Made by a program: the position numbers and the translations under genes. From Viridothelium virens (lineage: Eukaryota > Ascomycota > Dothideomycetes > Trypetheliales > Trypetheliaceae): 64,000 nucleotides of DNA. Each line of letters opens with the position of its first letter. Within the stretch, counting starts at the first letter, position 1. The DNA lies in NCBI GenBank assembly GCA_010094025.1, contig ML991790.1, positions 62,001 to 126,000 of the forward strand, in the 5' to 3' direction. The notes under the pieces are model-generated. The model had not been told where the DNA came from and ran no database searches. It saw only the letters and a list, made by a program, of their open reading frames with translations. Positions 20,759 to 32,508 of the stretch are shown in pieces.

Positions 20759-22651
20759 CATATTTCTCCAGTATTCCGATATTTTATTCCTAGTCCAGAT
20801 CAAAATAGATCCCTAGTACTGTTTAGACAGAAATAGTCGATGTTGACGATATTGTGAAACTCTTTTGTATGATCGCCGCTTCGGACATTTCAGAAAGTCA
20901 AGGAAACAGGCGTAATTCTAGTATTATTTCCCTCTCTTACTAGGGTACAATGTACCTAGTAGACCGCACTTTCTTAGTTCACCATATCTGTGAAGACTGA
21001 GTAGGTTTCACCAATATATGTTATTTGCTATAATAATGTCTCATGGCTGCAGCTATCCTTGGAATAATTACCAATACCCACTCCTGGAATCTTATTCGTC
21101 ATGGCATTCTCTATCAGCTCTTGGCATTGCTCTTGATCCAGCGTTGACTGGCGAATGGCGTTCGTATGAATACACGGCTACTCTGAGCTTTGTAATATCG
21201 CAGGGGATGTCAAATGTTTGTACTGTGAATAGGTACGTCGTGTAATGAAATGAATTGAGTGTGAACAAGACCTGCTCAACAGATCACTCGATCTGGCTCT
21301 ATGTAATTTAAAGTAAACTACCGGTTAGGAAACCCCCCTCCCCCCGTAAGGAAATTTTAGAGGTAACGTGATTCGTCCATTGGGTAAACTTCGCATCGAC
21401 GCCTTTAGCACGATGCTGAATAAATTTTGGAAGAACAAACAAACATGAACACATAATGCCTATGTCGACTCCCAGGATACTACGTTCAACGAATTAGCGT
21501 GAATACATAATCGCACCGTCTCAGAGGGATACTACGTTGAGAAGTTAGAGCCAATGTTCCATGTGCTTACGGGTATGGAGAATAGAATCGGCGTGATTGG
21601 GAGGCGCGCGACACTAGACGCACAAGAGCTGAATTTTGTATTAAAATAGCATTAGCTCCTCGATGAAGCTATTCACTTACAAGATGACCAACCCAAAGAT
21701 GGCCAAGGCTTTGAGTCTTTGTGCCTAGCCTATGAAAAGCACTGAATGATGCATGGGATTTAAAACTGTGAGTCTGGTGTTCCCGCTCAATGTCGGATAT
21801 ATAATTTCCATTACACCACGGTTCATGAAAATTCGGTTCCTATTGGTTGCCGCCGCAGATCTGGTACATTATCTCCATGCGTCTGCAGCCTTAATGTATC
21901 CTTGGAAGGTCGCACGGCTAACTCGTGTGAATCTTAGCGATTTGTTGATAAACGACGCAGGCTTTTCAAAGATCCGCATAGTGTAGATAGCAAAAGTTGT
22001 ACCGCCAATCACGAAGCTCCCTGTACGGTAGATAGATTGATTGCGATGGTATGGATAAAGAATTCACAAATTGGTGAAGATGAAAGCTGATCATGTCAAG
22101 ATGGTATTTGCTTACCACTGATCATCACTCACACCGGCGAAGGAGGAAGCGTCTGGAATCCTGCTTCTATCGCCTAAATAAAAGGTGATATGGGGTAGAG
22201 AACAGCCAGCCTTGGCGGCCTCTTTCAGTTCTTTCGTAACTCAGCAATTTGGTACTCTACCGGCTCAACCTCGGCCCAGCCTCGGCTTAGGTTCGACTGC
22301 CGCTGCTCAGGCTGCACCGCCACCGCTCCCTCACCCTAACCTCACCCATGATATGGGCCCATTTCTGGGACCTTCGTTGTGACAATAACCAGGGGTTCCT
22401 CTCCGTCCTTGCGGAGATGTTGTGTTCAGCGAGGTGTGGCGATTCCTATGTTCACCAGTGCGGTACATATCACTGGGGAGGAAATTTGGCCACTGTCCAT
22501 GGTCTTTCCTGGCTCGCCATCCGTCAACTCACAATGCCCACTACAGCTTGCTTGCACGAACAGCGAAAGTCCCAAATACTCTTCACTTACCCTTCTGTTC
22601 TGTGTCTAGCACTTATTGTACCTCCGTGGCTCCCTCTGATCCTGTTCCACC
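20759..22651. other. Gene-poor stretch with a degenerate direct repeat
   Basis: 1.9 kb without a supportable gene. It contains a two-copy ~50-bp direct repeat (21446-21497 and 21500-21548) and a C-run near 21342. The last 450 bases are open in several frames and are likely the leader of the phosphotransferase-like gene. Confidence 0.45.
21446..21548. repeat. Two-copy degenerate tandem repeat, ~54-bp period
   Basis: Both copies run tgaAyACATAAT ... GGATACTACGTT ... TTAG with a period of 54 bp. They differ at several places, including small length changes. There are no coding features. The origin is unknown. Confidence 0.6.
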
Positions 22652-24025
22652 ATGAGCGCCCAGGACGACTGGCCCACGGCACCTGACGGTAGCGAATATA
22701 ATGGCCAAGACTTACTGCATCTAATGCATGATGGACGTAGCCCATTTGCAGAGCGCTGGGATGCTGGTCTCCTTATCCGCGAAATTGAAGACCATCTAGC
22801 GGCGCAAGTGGTAGATATTCCAGCCATCTCCAAAGGCTCTAACAACTACGTAAGTCTGCCGAGCACCAATTCTTCCGCGGAAAGTGATGTATCGCAACTA
22901 GGGCTTTTACTTCAAACTTTCCAATTGACCTGATATAGTAGCGCGTCTGGCGCGAGGCGACGTCAACATGCCTGGTTACGACGGCTTTACCATCGACCAG
23001 CAGGTCCCGGAGGTCGAGTTTGAGGCGGCTGTGTACGAGCTGTTGCAGTCTGAGCCCGCCATTCGTGCCTCACGCCTTCTCTACCACCGCGTCCCAGTTG
23101 AACGTCCGCCTCCTCATTTAGAGAAACCGGTAGATATTGTTGGCCGTCGGTTGCTGGTCTTCGAACGGGCAGATGGGGACATGCTTGCCTGGCGCACTCC
23201 AACACCCAAGCAGAAGGTCCTTTGGTGTCCCTTTACCCTGGATAAACCACGTTTAGCTTACATTTCCAGGCCCATGTCCTTGCTCAATCAGCTACCATAC
23301 GAGCAGCTTTGTTCAACTTCACTCCTCCACTTGAATTCGCAGCCAAATGGTTTCTTGCCAGATTATTCGATCAGAAGCCTGAGTCGCTCCCTGTTCCCGT
23401 CGCACCAACCCGTCATTTCTGTATTGAATTGTTCGTCTCCAAAATTCATGCTACAATCAAGAGCGTTGGTGACATGATTGGATGGGAGGACGACCACCAA
23501 GTTGTTGGTCCCGTGGCTGCAGCTGCCAAACAGTCACTCCTACGGCTGATTCCCCACATCATGCCACCAGAAACCACCAAAAAGCCAACCATATACCGTC
23601 TCGTTCTCGACCACGGCGATTTTGGTATCCACAATATGTCGATCACCGCGGATGACTACCGCGTCACTTCCGTCTTCGATTGGGAGACGGAGTGCATTGT
23701 TCCCGCTATCCTCTCTGATCCCTCGATGGCCGTTGTGGTCGATTTGGTGACAGATGAAGCCGCAGCCCCTTCGGTTATTCGTGTGCCCACCGACACAACG
23801 TCTAACGAGCATGTGAAGTACATGGCATGGGCTACCCAGTATATCGACATACTGTATGAGAAAGCACCGGAATACCAGAGCACTATAAAAGCGGGCAGGG
23901 ACGCCCGCCACCTATGGTTTGCGTTAAGAGACTGGAGGGGAGACGACCCAGAAGGATATTTCGGCACTCTAGGAACTTGGGCTGAAAGAAGGCTCGGGGA
24001 GCTTACTGTCAACTCGGAGGAGTAA
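22652..24025 (+). pseudogene. Aminoglycoside-phosphotransferase-like kinase with one in-frame stop
   Basis: Protein-kinase-fold phosphotransferase (APH/choline-kinase superfamily). Exons 22652-22849, 22902-23216 and 23270-24025 join in one frame (422 codons) using GTAAGT...CTAG and GTCCTT...CCAG introns. Conserved order: KGSNNY before intron 1, GFYFKLSN, then PDIVARLARGDVNMP, the catalytic loop LDHGDFGIHN (His286-Asp288, Asn293) and the metal-binding VFDWE (Asp308). Codon 75 is TGA (22926-22928), between FKLSN and PDIVAR where the family is continuous. No alternative acceptor keeps the frame: the next AG gives an immediate TAG, and later ones shift it. So either a recent nonsense mutation (for example CGA to TGA) or a sequence error. 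Everything else, including all active-site residues, is intact. The substrate of fungal members is unknown. Confidence 0.75.
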
Positions 24026-24318
24026 CTATCAGATGGGACAGAAATTAGCATGTTAAACCAGTCACTGGGAATAGCAACATGACAGGGCAAACCCCATCAG
24101 TCCCTGGTTGCTTGCTGGAATCGTAACCACTAAATGTGTAGGGACAATGGCCAAGCAGAATTCTCGAGCGATCCATCTAGTTGCAACCGTTGCCCAACTA
24201 ATTGCTGAGGACGGCAGAGCACGCAGCCATTCCACTTCTTTGGCAGTCGGACCGGACCCCAAACTATCTCCAGCCGGCGGGTTGAGCTAATGCATCAGCG
24301 AGCACGGCCGCGATGTGT
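24026..24318. other. 3' flank of the phosphotransferase-like gene
   Basis: Nothing recognisable. Confidence 0.4.
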
Positions 24319-24789
24319 CTAGCTAAAAGCGATGCTGCTTGCACGCTTTTTAGTGTAATCTTCAGCTTCTTCCCAATCGTCTTGCCTGAGCCTCTCGTCA
24401 TCACAAGCATCTAAGCTGTCTGGTCCTTTCCTGAAGCAAAAGAAATCGAGAGCAAGCACGACAAAAAATTGTCCCCACATAGCAAGATTTCCGGTCATCA
24501 TCGAGGGGAGGTCGGGCGGAGATGGCGGAACCGGGGAGTTTGGGAAAGAGCGGCTAGTAGGACTTGATCCGAACGTGACAAAGATAAGAGACGAGAAAAG
24601 GGAAATCGGGATTGCGCACAAGCAATGATGGATCGCTTTTCCAGCAGTCAGTAAAGATTGATAGAGCTGCATTAGAACTGTCAGATCAATGGTTAGAAAA
24701 AGAGCGCAGATCTCTATTCGACCTCTAATGACGTGTATTTCATAAGAGAGGGTCAATGAGGTGAGCCTGATCACATGTTCAACAGGCAA
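24319..24789 (-). CDS. Doubtful hypothetical protein with hydrophobic segments
   Basis: A 156-codon frame on minus. It has three hydrophobic stretches (around IEICALFLTIDLTVLMQL, LFSSLIFVTF and MWGQFFVVLALDFFCF), a Pro/Ser-rich linker and an acidic C-terminus (DDERLRQDDWEEAEDY). I do not recognise it and see no upstream exon. The region to 25424 contains little else. It could be chance. Confidence 0.25.
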   Translation of the reverse strand: MPVEHVIRLTSLTLSYEIHVIRGRIEICALFLTIDLTVLMQLYQSLLTAGKAIHHCLCAIPISLFSSLIFVTFGSSPTSRSFPNSPVPPSPPDLPSMMTGNLAMWGQFFVVLALDFFCFRKGPDSLDACDDERLRQDDWEEAEDYTKKRASSIAFS

Positions 24790-25424
24790 GGACCCAACGC
24801 CTTTCCTTCCTGTGAAGGTACTGGCTCTTTGGTAGATCAGTTAGGCCTCTGTCCAACTATGCCGTAACTAGACTGTAGATGAACGCACGAGAAATTCATG
24901 GACCTTCTTCTCACCAATTAGTTCATTACCCTGTCAGTCTCGATGTTCCCAAATAGCACGTGTAAAAACAGACGGACCACGGGCAGACATGACTAGGTAA
25001 TCTGAAGAACATGGCTGGGAAAGATATATAAGCACCAGGGTCTGAGTGGCAGGGCCTCAATTACTTTAGCCAGTTGAAACAGCGTACCGAGAAGCCAGGG
25101 GCTTAGGAACATCTTCAGTGCATTCTGATTCGCTCGGCTCGTGTCGTAAAATTGGTAAGTTCGCGTTGCAACACTTTGCACCTACCTACGGGGTACTGCA
25201 CATGGAGACGGAGATAAGCCAAAACTCCGGCGAGAGTAAACAAACTGCTAGATGATGCTTTCTCTGAGCTCTACCTTAATGGGCGAAAGAGTGTCTAAAC
25301 TCCGGTTCTCGGAAGACTGTTTAGTCACTGTGCTTTTCTTGCCTAGTAGTTCGACTTGAAGTACACATGCTATCTCCCCACAACCGCTCTTGAAGGTCCT
25401 GTCTCACTACCCTTCACTTCTGAA
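24790..25424. other. Intergenic before the second SDR
   Basis: No supportable gene. It should contain the promoter of the SDR at 25425. The frame is open from 25356, but the first ATG fitting the SDR fold is 25425. Confidence 0.4.
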
Positions 25425-26245
25425 ATGTCTTATACGCTCAAAGGCCGTAAGGTCCTTGTCACCGGGGGTGCTCGTGGAATTGGTGAGAATGCCATGAGTC
25501 TCTTTACGCCTTCCGCTCGTCTGCTTCTTCTAAGATTTGAGTAGGGGCAGTGATTGCGAAGAAATTTGCCGCTGAGGGCTGTGATGTTGCCATCAACTAC
25601 CTCAATTCACAGAAGATAGCAGAATCACTAGCAAACAAAATCGAGCGAGAATTTGGGGTCAGAGCTATCACAATCCAGGGAGACATGTCGCGCATGGCGG
25701 ACTGCAGGGCGTTGGTGCAGACGACGATCAAAGAGCTCGGCGGTCTCGACGTGATGATTTCGAACGCCGGAAACACGAAAATCGCTCCATTCGGAGATCT
25801 TTACGCCCTCACCGAAGAAGACTGGGACTACGCGTGGAATATACTGACCAAAGCCAATGTATTCCTACTCCAGGAAGCCCTTCCTACCTTCAAAGCGAAT
25901 CCCGACGGTGGTGTGTTCCTGATCATGGACTCTTTGGCAGGACTGATCACGAACGGCTCATCGATGGCATACTCTGTGACCAGAGCAGCAACTTTGCACT
26001 TGATGCAATGCCTGGCTCAGACACAAGGACCAAAAGTTCGCGTCAATGCTGTGTGCCCAGGTCTGGTTAGTACCGAGAGAACAGCTGTGTTCACGCCAGA
26101 ACAGACCAAAGGTTATGAAGAAATGGCTGTATTGAAGAGAATCACGAAGATAGAAGAAGCGGCCGATGCGTTTGTCTTCTTGGCAAAGAACGGTGGAGTG
26201 ACTGGGGAACGGATCAGAGTAGATTCGGGCATGGCTATTCGCTGA
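25425..26245 (+). CDS. Short-chain dehydrogenase with Lys-to-Arg at the catalytic position
   Basis: Classical SDR of 252 aa. Exons 25425-25482 and 25545-26245; the 62-bp intron (GTGAGA...GTAG) splits the last glycine codon of TGGARGIG (13-20). Other motifs are NAG at 93-95, the catalytic serine in IMDSLAG (Ser149) and the substrate/cofactor loop VNAVCPGLVSTE. The active-site motif reads YSVTR (Tyr162, Arg166): the lysine that lowers the tyrosine pKa and binds the nicotinamide ribose is arginine, reachable by one base change (AAA/AAG to AGA/AGG). The protein is otherwise full-length with the usual SDR ending (V.GERIRVDSGMAIR). It may bind cofactor but be inactive or altered in catalysis. Confidence 0.88.
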
Positions 26246-27444
26246 TGGATAGTGATCTAGTCCTATTCGTCAAGATGACGAGTAGACTGTTGACCGTTTG
26301 TCAGTATGTATGAAAGAAGCTTAAAAAGCCTAGAGAAACATCTCGGTGCAGGATCCATGCAGTTCCGACCAATTCATGATTCTAGACCCTTGTTTGTGTT
26401 CTTGGGAGTTGGAGAGCGGAGTCCTTCATCCACGGCTTATCGCCCGTATTCATGGACCTGATCTGGAGCACTGCGCCGACCAAGCGGATATGACTGACGG
26501 AAGATTTGTGTATGATGCTAAGAGTAAGCCTATAGTCGATCACTAAGTAGAAAATGGGTATGTACGGAGTAGGTTTTGCCTCCATCTTACTCCCCCGTTA
26601 GTGCCAGCATCCACTTTAGGTCTTATGTCCAATGCCGAATGTTACTGCAGCACGACGCTGCTTTTCCACTCAAGGCAAGTTCTGAAGCTATTACGGAGTG
26701 CTCACACGTGTGATATGTACTCTTAGTGGCGCGGAGCTGAACTTGAGAAAGGGTATTCTTGGCGTGGTGCGGCTGAATGCTGATCCCTGAAGAGATCCCG
26801 TCTTGTCGCCTTTTCACTAATTACAACCACAATAATAGTAGTCAGGGACTAGAAGTGACCAAAAATGGCAAGATCTCCTGCTTTAGTGTCTCAAAGACGG
26901 CTACATTCCAAGCCACTTGGGGCAAGACGGTACTATCATAGGCAAGGCAGCAAATCATTAAATTTCAGCTTACCGGGGCTGATGATCTAGTCTGCCTTCT
27001 CCTCAGGAGGCCAATAGGATATCAAGGAAGAGCGGCCATACATCTGTTGGACGGAAAAACCCTCGACAGTTCCCATCCACCCCACCTGTACCGCTACAAT
27101 CTAGCCAGATCGAGCGCGTTCATTATCTTTCAGCCCCTATCTTCGTCGGTCGGCTCTATTAGATACACGGAGATACCGAGGAATGGCGTTCACCAGCCTA
27201 GAAAGTTGAGGCTCTGCGGAACACTAAGCATGACTCTATTCGAGATTTGGTTGCCTTGCGTGTAGGGGCCGTTGGACCGAGCCCGGGAGCTGCCACTATG
27301 TAGATCGTGGGGGTTTGTTAGACTGTCTGGCCACGAGATCGCGAGCTTTATAAGTGCGATGGGGGCCAACTGGAACATTCGCGCTTCTTTCGCCGGTGTG
27401 TCGAGTTCTGTCGGCCCTATATCCATTCCACTTACGCTATAGCC
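26246..27444. other. Intergenic, no supportable gene
   Basis: 1.2 kb with short frames only. A frame on minus at 27190-27744 crosses into the HET-like gene and is its antisense shadow. The bases just before 27445 are the HET-like gene's leader. Confidence 0.45.
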
Positions 27445-30048
27445 ATGCCTTCCAACCCGAAATCCTTCGACGCCGGTAGGCGTGGCACCGTACAGCCAGC
27501 GAACGAACGTCCAAAAGCTGGATGGTGGGAGCGCCATACATATAAGAACACCAAATGGCCCTATCTGCATTACAAGACGGACTACTTCAGCGGCGGTCAT
27601 GGCTGGGCTCAGGGACATCGGTATCGACGACCAACCCGGACGTATGTTGAGGAGGAGTTCCTGGAAGGCCACAAACTGCAAGACTGTGGTATTGACACCG
27701 AGGCCGAGTATCAACACCGAGACATCTTCGGCCGTGTCACTCACCAGAAACGCGATGTCGCAATGTACATCAGTCCCTCGGAAAGCAAGCCAAAGCGTCT
27801 CATCGTCCAGTGCACCTCTGAGGTTCTGAACAAACGTAACGCGGGAGATTGGAATCGAGTCAAAATATCAGGCTCACTTCCCCCGGTATTAGCAATTTCG
27901 GAATGGGCGCTGCGGCCTGCAAGCCGACGCGGCAAGAAGCATCGATCTTGCCTGGGGATTATAATCATGTTGTTCAGGGTGCTCATCGTTGCCATCCCAG
28001 TGCTTCTCCTCCTCTTGTTTCCGGACTTCATCTTCGAGAGCCAAGACTTCGCCGATTCCTACAACGAATTTCCCAACTATTGCTGGGATTACCCCAGGGC
28101 TTCCAGCAATGCTTTGGATATGAGACCTACTTATAATGAGAACAAGCTGACCGATCGCCGGGAGATGGAAAGAATATCCAATCGTACTCGATTGTTGCGC
28201 CCTCGATTGCTGGTGGTCTTTAAAGATGGCCAGTGGCAAGTCGAGTCACAAGAAAGCGAAGGGAGAAGACATCGACCATACATCTTTATCAGTTCGTACC
28301 GGGGCCACTTCCCAGTCCACGACGTCGACCCAAGTGTCAAAGGAAAGGCTCGGAACGATATCCACGCTATGGCACGTCAATGCGCAAAAGAGGAAGGCGT
28401 TGAAGCATATTGGATTGACCACGAATGTATTGAGGAGAATGACGGGCCTTTGAAGACCGCTGACCTCCACCGAATGTGCGATGTCATCCGTGGAGCTGCA
28501 CGAGCTTGCATCATGCTCCCGGATTTCTCGATCAAGAGCATGCAGGAATGGGGCGATCGAATGTGGACACTTCCAGAAGCCCTCCTTTCCCCCGCAGCAC
28601 ATCTCAAGTTATGCATTCTCTCCTCCTTAAAGGACAATACCCCCGCAAGCCAACCATCCGACCTCATCCAACCCAGCAACCTCGAAATCAAAACCCAGCT
28701 CTGGACTAAACTTGACATGAGCGACGAAATCTGGGGCGCCTCCTCCTCCTCAGATGAGCAACAAGCCACCCGCCTCCTCGCCGAGTCCTTCTCCGGCGTC
28801 CTCGACCTCTCCCGCCTCGGCCTCTTCACCATCGCGCTCGAAGCCCTGTCCGCCCGGCACCAGAACGGCGCCTTCTCACACGCCGACGTCGCGTACGCGC
28901 TAATGGGCTTCTTGCGCGAGCGCATCTCGTTCGACGCCCACGAGACAGAGTTCCAGGGGCTCGCACGGCTGTCGCTGGCCAACGACTCCGACCGGCTGCT
29001 CGAGCGCATGATCTGCATGCAGCCGGACGAGGCGACGGCGAGCTCGGAGCACTTCTTTGTCGCGCACACCCGGCGCGACAAGTATCTGTCGCGGCTGTGG
29101 GATGTGGAGCCGCTGTGCCAGATTGCGGGGGTGGGCGAGGAGGACGGGCAGGTGATTCTGGACGGGTGTCGCGGGGTGTCGATTCGGTGGCGCGCGTTTC
29201 CGCAGCTGAAGTATCGGCGCATGCAGGGGTTGCTGAATCTGCTGGCGGAGTTGACGCTGCGGACGTGCGCGCTGTGGCTTACGACGGGCCTGTCGCTGCT
29301 GGCGATCTATGGTGGGTATGTGGAGAACGATATTGGGCGGGGTTGGGATCATGCCCAGCAAGGGACTTCGAGCTGGAATAGCTTCGAGCTGGATGCGGGA
29401 TTGACGGCGTTGGGCGCGATCGCCCTGTGTGCGGCGGTGCTGCTGGCGCTTGCGGTACCTTCCAGCGTCCGCCGGTTCTATGGCGGGTATGTCCAGTCCT
29501 GTGCGCCCTGGCTGGTAGGCTTTGAGGGTGTTATGCCTTGCGAGGAGCTGGAGACGCTGGTCTTTGGGAATAATGACAAACGGTTGACGTATGAGCCATC
29601 GAGTACGCTATTCTGTGAACGCGAGGATAGTGAGAGGATTGGTAAGGAGCCAGCATGGGTGACCGATCCATCGAAGCGGCCGAAGCTGCCGAAGGGCCAT
29701 CGATTGTTTACGCTGGTGGATACTGGGAATCTGACGATTAATATTTTCTCAGCACGGAGGCCACCGTCAGTGGCTCTGATCTGCGGACGGGAGGGGGGCA
29801 TGTTGAGGACGGTTCTTTGCCACTATGAGGCGAGCAAGAACTGCTTGTACAAGGAAACGGTGATGAGGATGGACTCCGTGACGCTTAACCATGCCAAGAT
29901 GTTGAGTTGGGTGAAGGTCAGCTTGGGAAATCATCTATATTTTCAAAAGAGGAGGGCGAATACACTACCCAAAAAGCCGGCAGTTGTAAATGTGAGGGAA
30001 GTAAGCGATTCGATTTCGGACGCGAGTATGGGACGCGTAGGGCATTAA
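27445..30048 (+). CDS. Membrane-anchored HET-like protein
   Basis: Single exon, 867 aa. The first 170 residues are polar and basic. A strong membrane segment follows at about 172-194 (LGIIIMLFRVLIVAIPVLL). A HET-type core comes next: YIFISSYRGH near 278, AYWIDHECIEEN near 320 (the counterpart of the usual WID..CI(D/N)Q) and DRMWTLPEALLSP near 371, the typical motif after the fold. Two further hydrophobic segments lie near 600-620 and 650-672. HET domains trigger cell death after non-self recognition in filamentous fungi and are related to TIR domains; membrane-bound versions of this layout occur in many Pezizomycotina with no assigned role. The region 28690-29450 is much richer in G+C and C/G-ending codons than its flanks. 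The start ATG at 27445 (agccATGCC) fits. Confidence 0.75.
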   Translation: MPSNPKSFDAGRRGTVQPANERPKAGWWERHTYKNTKWPYLHYKTDYFSGGHGWAQGHRYRRPTRTYVEEEFLEGHKLQDCGIDTEAEYQHRDIFGRVTHQKRDVAMYISPSESKPKRLIVQCTSEVLNKRNAGDWNRVKISGSLPPVLAISEWALRPASRRGKKHRSCLGIIIMLFRVLIVAIPVLLLLLFPDFIFESQDFADSYNEFPNYCWDYPRASSNALDMRPTYNENKLTDRREMERISNRTRLLRPRLLVVFKDGQWQVESQESEGRRHRPYIFISSYRGHFPVHDVDPSVKGKARNDIHAMARQCAKEEGVEAYWIDHECIEENDGPLKTADLHRMCDVIRGAARACIMLPDFSIKSMQEWGDRMWTLPEALLSPAAHLKLCILSSLKDNTPASQPSDLIQPSNLEIKTQLWTKLDMSDEIWGASSSSDEQQATRLLAESFSGVLDLSRLGLFTIALEALSARHQNGAFSHADVAYALMGFLRERISFDAHETEFQGLARLSLANDSDRLLERMICMQPDEATASSEHFFVAHTRRDKYLSRLWDVEPLCQIAGVGEEDGQVILDGCRGVSIRWRAFPQLKYRRMQGLLNLLAELTLRTCALWLTTGLSLLAIYGGYVENDIGRGWDHAQQGTSSWNSFELDAGLTALGAIALCAAVLLALAVPSSVRRFYGGYVQSCAPWLVGFEGVMPCEELETLVFGNNDKRLTYEPSSTLFCEREDSERIGKEPAWVTDPSKRPKLPKGHRLFTLVDTGNLTINIFSARRPPSVALICGREGGMLRTVLCHYEASKNCLYKETVMRMDSVTLNHAKMLSWVKVSLGNHLYFQKRRANTLPKKPAVVNVREVSDSISDASMGRVGH

Positions 30049-30145
30049 TTGATTGTCATCATTGTGGTGACAGATCCTATCCGCTTCTCTCCTTTTTCTC
30101 CATTAGGTATCAAGATATTCCTCCTATATACTCCGTAAAGTGATC

Positions 30146-32508
30146 TTAATTAAGACCAAGCTCACGTTCATGTCGTTGAATCGTTTGCTCCATGAGAGTG
30201 GGATTTGAAATGACCATCCGATCAAGTTCTTGAGATACTTCTCCTTCGAAGATATTTGAACTCGTTCCTGACCACTGCGAACACTCGGGAGTAATTGCCG
30301 AAGATGCAGAATAGTCTGGAATAGCTTTTGGTTTGACTCCAACTTCGTTGCATGAGTCCAATAAGCTATTGTAGGCCGTATACGCTGTGTTTGACACGAT
30401 TTGCAGAACTCGAAGACCCTGAAGCATTAATGAAAACATCGCTTCGACCATGCTTATCGAAAGTGTTTGATTTTTGTACAGGTAAATGATCGAATTGCCA
30501 GCTCTGAAGAGGGCATCAACAACGTTCTCGGGATATGGACTTTGTAGGAGGATACTGTTTTGTAGTGGGCTTCCTGTACTCGTTTGGTCGACGTGGACAG
30601 CTATTCTCGCCGAATTGGCCATTTCTCTGGCAGAGCTAAGGCGTAACTCGTATTCATTAGAAAGTAGATGTGCGTATCCGGTTGCACTCAGCATGTCGAT
30701 CAATGTCAAAACGCCCAATGTATGGTCGATGTTTAATAGAACTTAGCTACGGTCAGTCCAGGAAGCACGCCACCATGAAGCAGGGGTAAGGGGTAAGTCC
30801 TAACGTACAGCAAGTAACGCGTATTTTTTCATTCAATAAGATGAAGTCTCTCTTACAAAGCCCAAGAAGATATTCGAATGATTCGTTAAATCGATTGAAT
30901 TCCCGAAGCGCGGATGTCGTGGCTTCTTCGACGGAGATATCGGTTAAGTGGTGATAAAGGGCATCTTGAACGCGTGAGATGGCGGCCCACACCATGGCTC
31001 GGCATGCGGTACCGTGACCAACAACGCCATAGAGAACATCGACGGATATTGGCACTCGTGAGTTGCGCCAATTCTTGCAGCCTGCTTTGAACTCATCGAC
31101 CTGTTGCCGAACTTGATCCCAGACCTGGCCGTCAGTCGAGGTAACACTAGCGATGATAGGGGGTAGACTCTTCGCTAGGCTCCTGGAAGTGTCGCACATA
31201 ATGCCGAACCAGAATGCAATTTCTTCCATTTGCGCATACTCGAGGGGCGAAACCTCCGATGTTGAAGTCGAATTTCCACTTGGATTTGTGACCAATACTG
31301 TTTTCGCATTGGTACTGGATAGAAGGCGTGACTGCGTTGAAATGGTCTTGAGATGCTGCAAAGAAACTTGCAAGCATGCTTCACTGATGTTTGGTTCTGT
31401 GACGTCGGCTGGGACCGGGGTATTCCCAAAGAGGTGGAGGGCAAGGATAGAGCAGTATGTAGGCTGGGTCATCGGGGAGTAGATTCTCTTTTGAGCCTTC
31501 GTCCAAAGGGACTTTACCAGATCTTCTTTGAGCTTTGAGCCTGCAGCCAGTGAGATACCGGGCGCTACATCTTCAAATGGCAACCACCGAGCGGAGTAAG
31601 CATGAACAGCACTAAGCAATGCCTGTCGTAAGGATTCCTTGTCACTTGGCGAAAGGATTTGCACAGGCTCTATTGAAGCAGCAAGCTGAGGATCCACTAG
31701 TCGTCTCCGATAGCTGGTCAATGTCAGAACCAGCCTTGAGATCAGTCTCGTAGGCGCCTAGATCATCAGTTGAGGGAAACCCTGTTTACAGAGGTGAACG
31801 TACTGTATATGTACTCTTAAAGGGACAGCAGGCACTCCCAATCCAGATCCCCACCTGGGTCTCAAATCGGTTGACGAAGACATCCCAGAGCATTTGGTGG
31901 AGTCTCATAGCTTGTTGCTGCAGAGCAAGAGAATCTTCTTCCTTCGTAGCCAACAATTTGCTGCCATGGCTCGAGGCATCGGACATGCGTCTCTTATCAT
32001 CTTCGACGCTTGCAACCGGGACTTTTGAGACGGTAGCATAATCAGTATCGCTATGCTCACTCTGAACTCCCGTCTTCTCATCATGGACAAAGGTAAACGA
32101 TCGCTTCACCCCACGAGGATTCGCGTTGGCTATGTGCTGCAAGGTCTACATTAGTCTTGTAATAGCTCAGGATGAAGTGGGCTCCATTTTGACAGGGCCC
32201 GCTGCAACATCGTGACCGCACACGCAACAATGCCTATTAACCCTACAACTCTCTTTCCATCAACACTTCTAGCTGCAGCTTTGAATGACATGGGTAGGCC
32301 ACAGCAGGTCAAAGGGCCCGGCAATCTCCCACATCCCCGTGTCTCGGAGCCATCTGTTCCCACATACCTTCAGAGTGCATTCGCGCCCTCGACGCTTGCA
32401 ATTAGAACAGGGGTCGCCTTCATCTTTGATACGCACGTCGCACCCGATTCGCAGCTTGCGGCATGCGTCGCAGCTTGAATTCTGCTTTCGGCTCGGCCGA
32501 GAAGCCAT
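30146..32508 (-). CDS. Zn2Cys6 transcription factor
   Basis: Four exons on minus: 32508-32368, 32136-31804, 31757-30809 and 30741-30146, giving about 672 aa. Introns are 231, 46 and 67 bp. The first acceptor could also be 9 bp upstream (exon from 32145), adding three residues. The N-terminus carries the binuclear cluster in two blocks: CDACRKLRIGC, then CSNCKRRGREC. The longer than usual spacer (KDEGDP) lies between the two halves. A middle domain of fungal-specific factor type follows (SRLVLTLTSYRRRLVDP, then Leu-rich helices and GVLTLIDMLSATGYAHLL near the end). The last junction is inferred from continuity of that helix. It is nuclear. Divergent from the GDSL esterase gene 0.9 kb away, so it may control it; that is inference. 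Confidence 0.82.

Noticed and set aside
14521-26245. Possible secondary-metabolite cluster (two SDRs, GT90, MFS nearby)
   Set aside because: No polyketide, peptide or terpene core enzyme; genes are far apart with unrelated neighbours.
27190-27744. 184-codon minus frame
   Set aside because: Antisense to the start of the HET-like gene; no domain, and the + frame has clear coding features.
28377-29222. 281-codon minus frame
   Set aside because: Antisense shadow in the GC-rich middle of the HET-like gene; Ser/Arg-rich reading typical of shadows.
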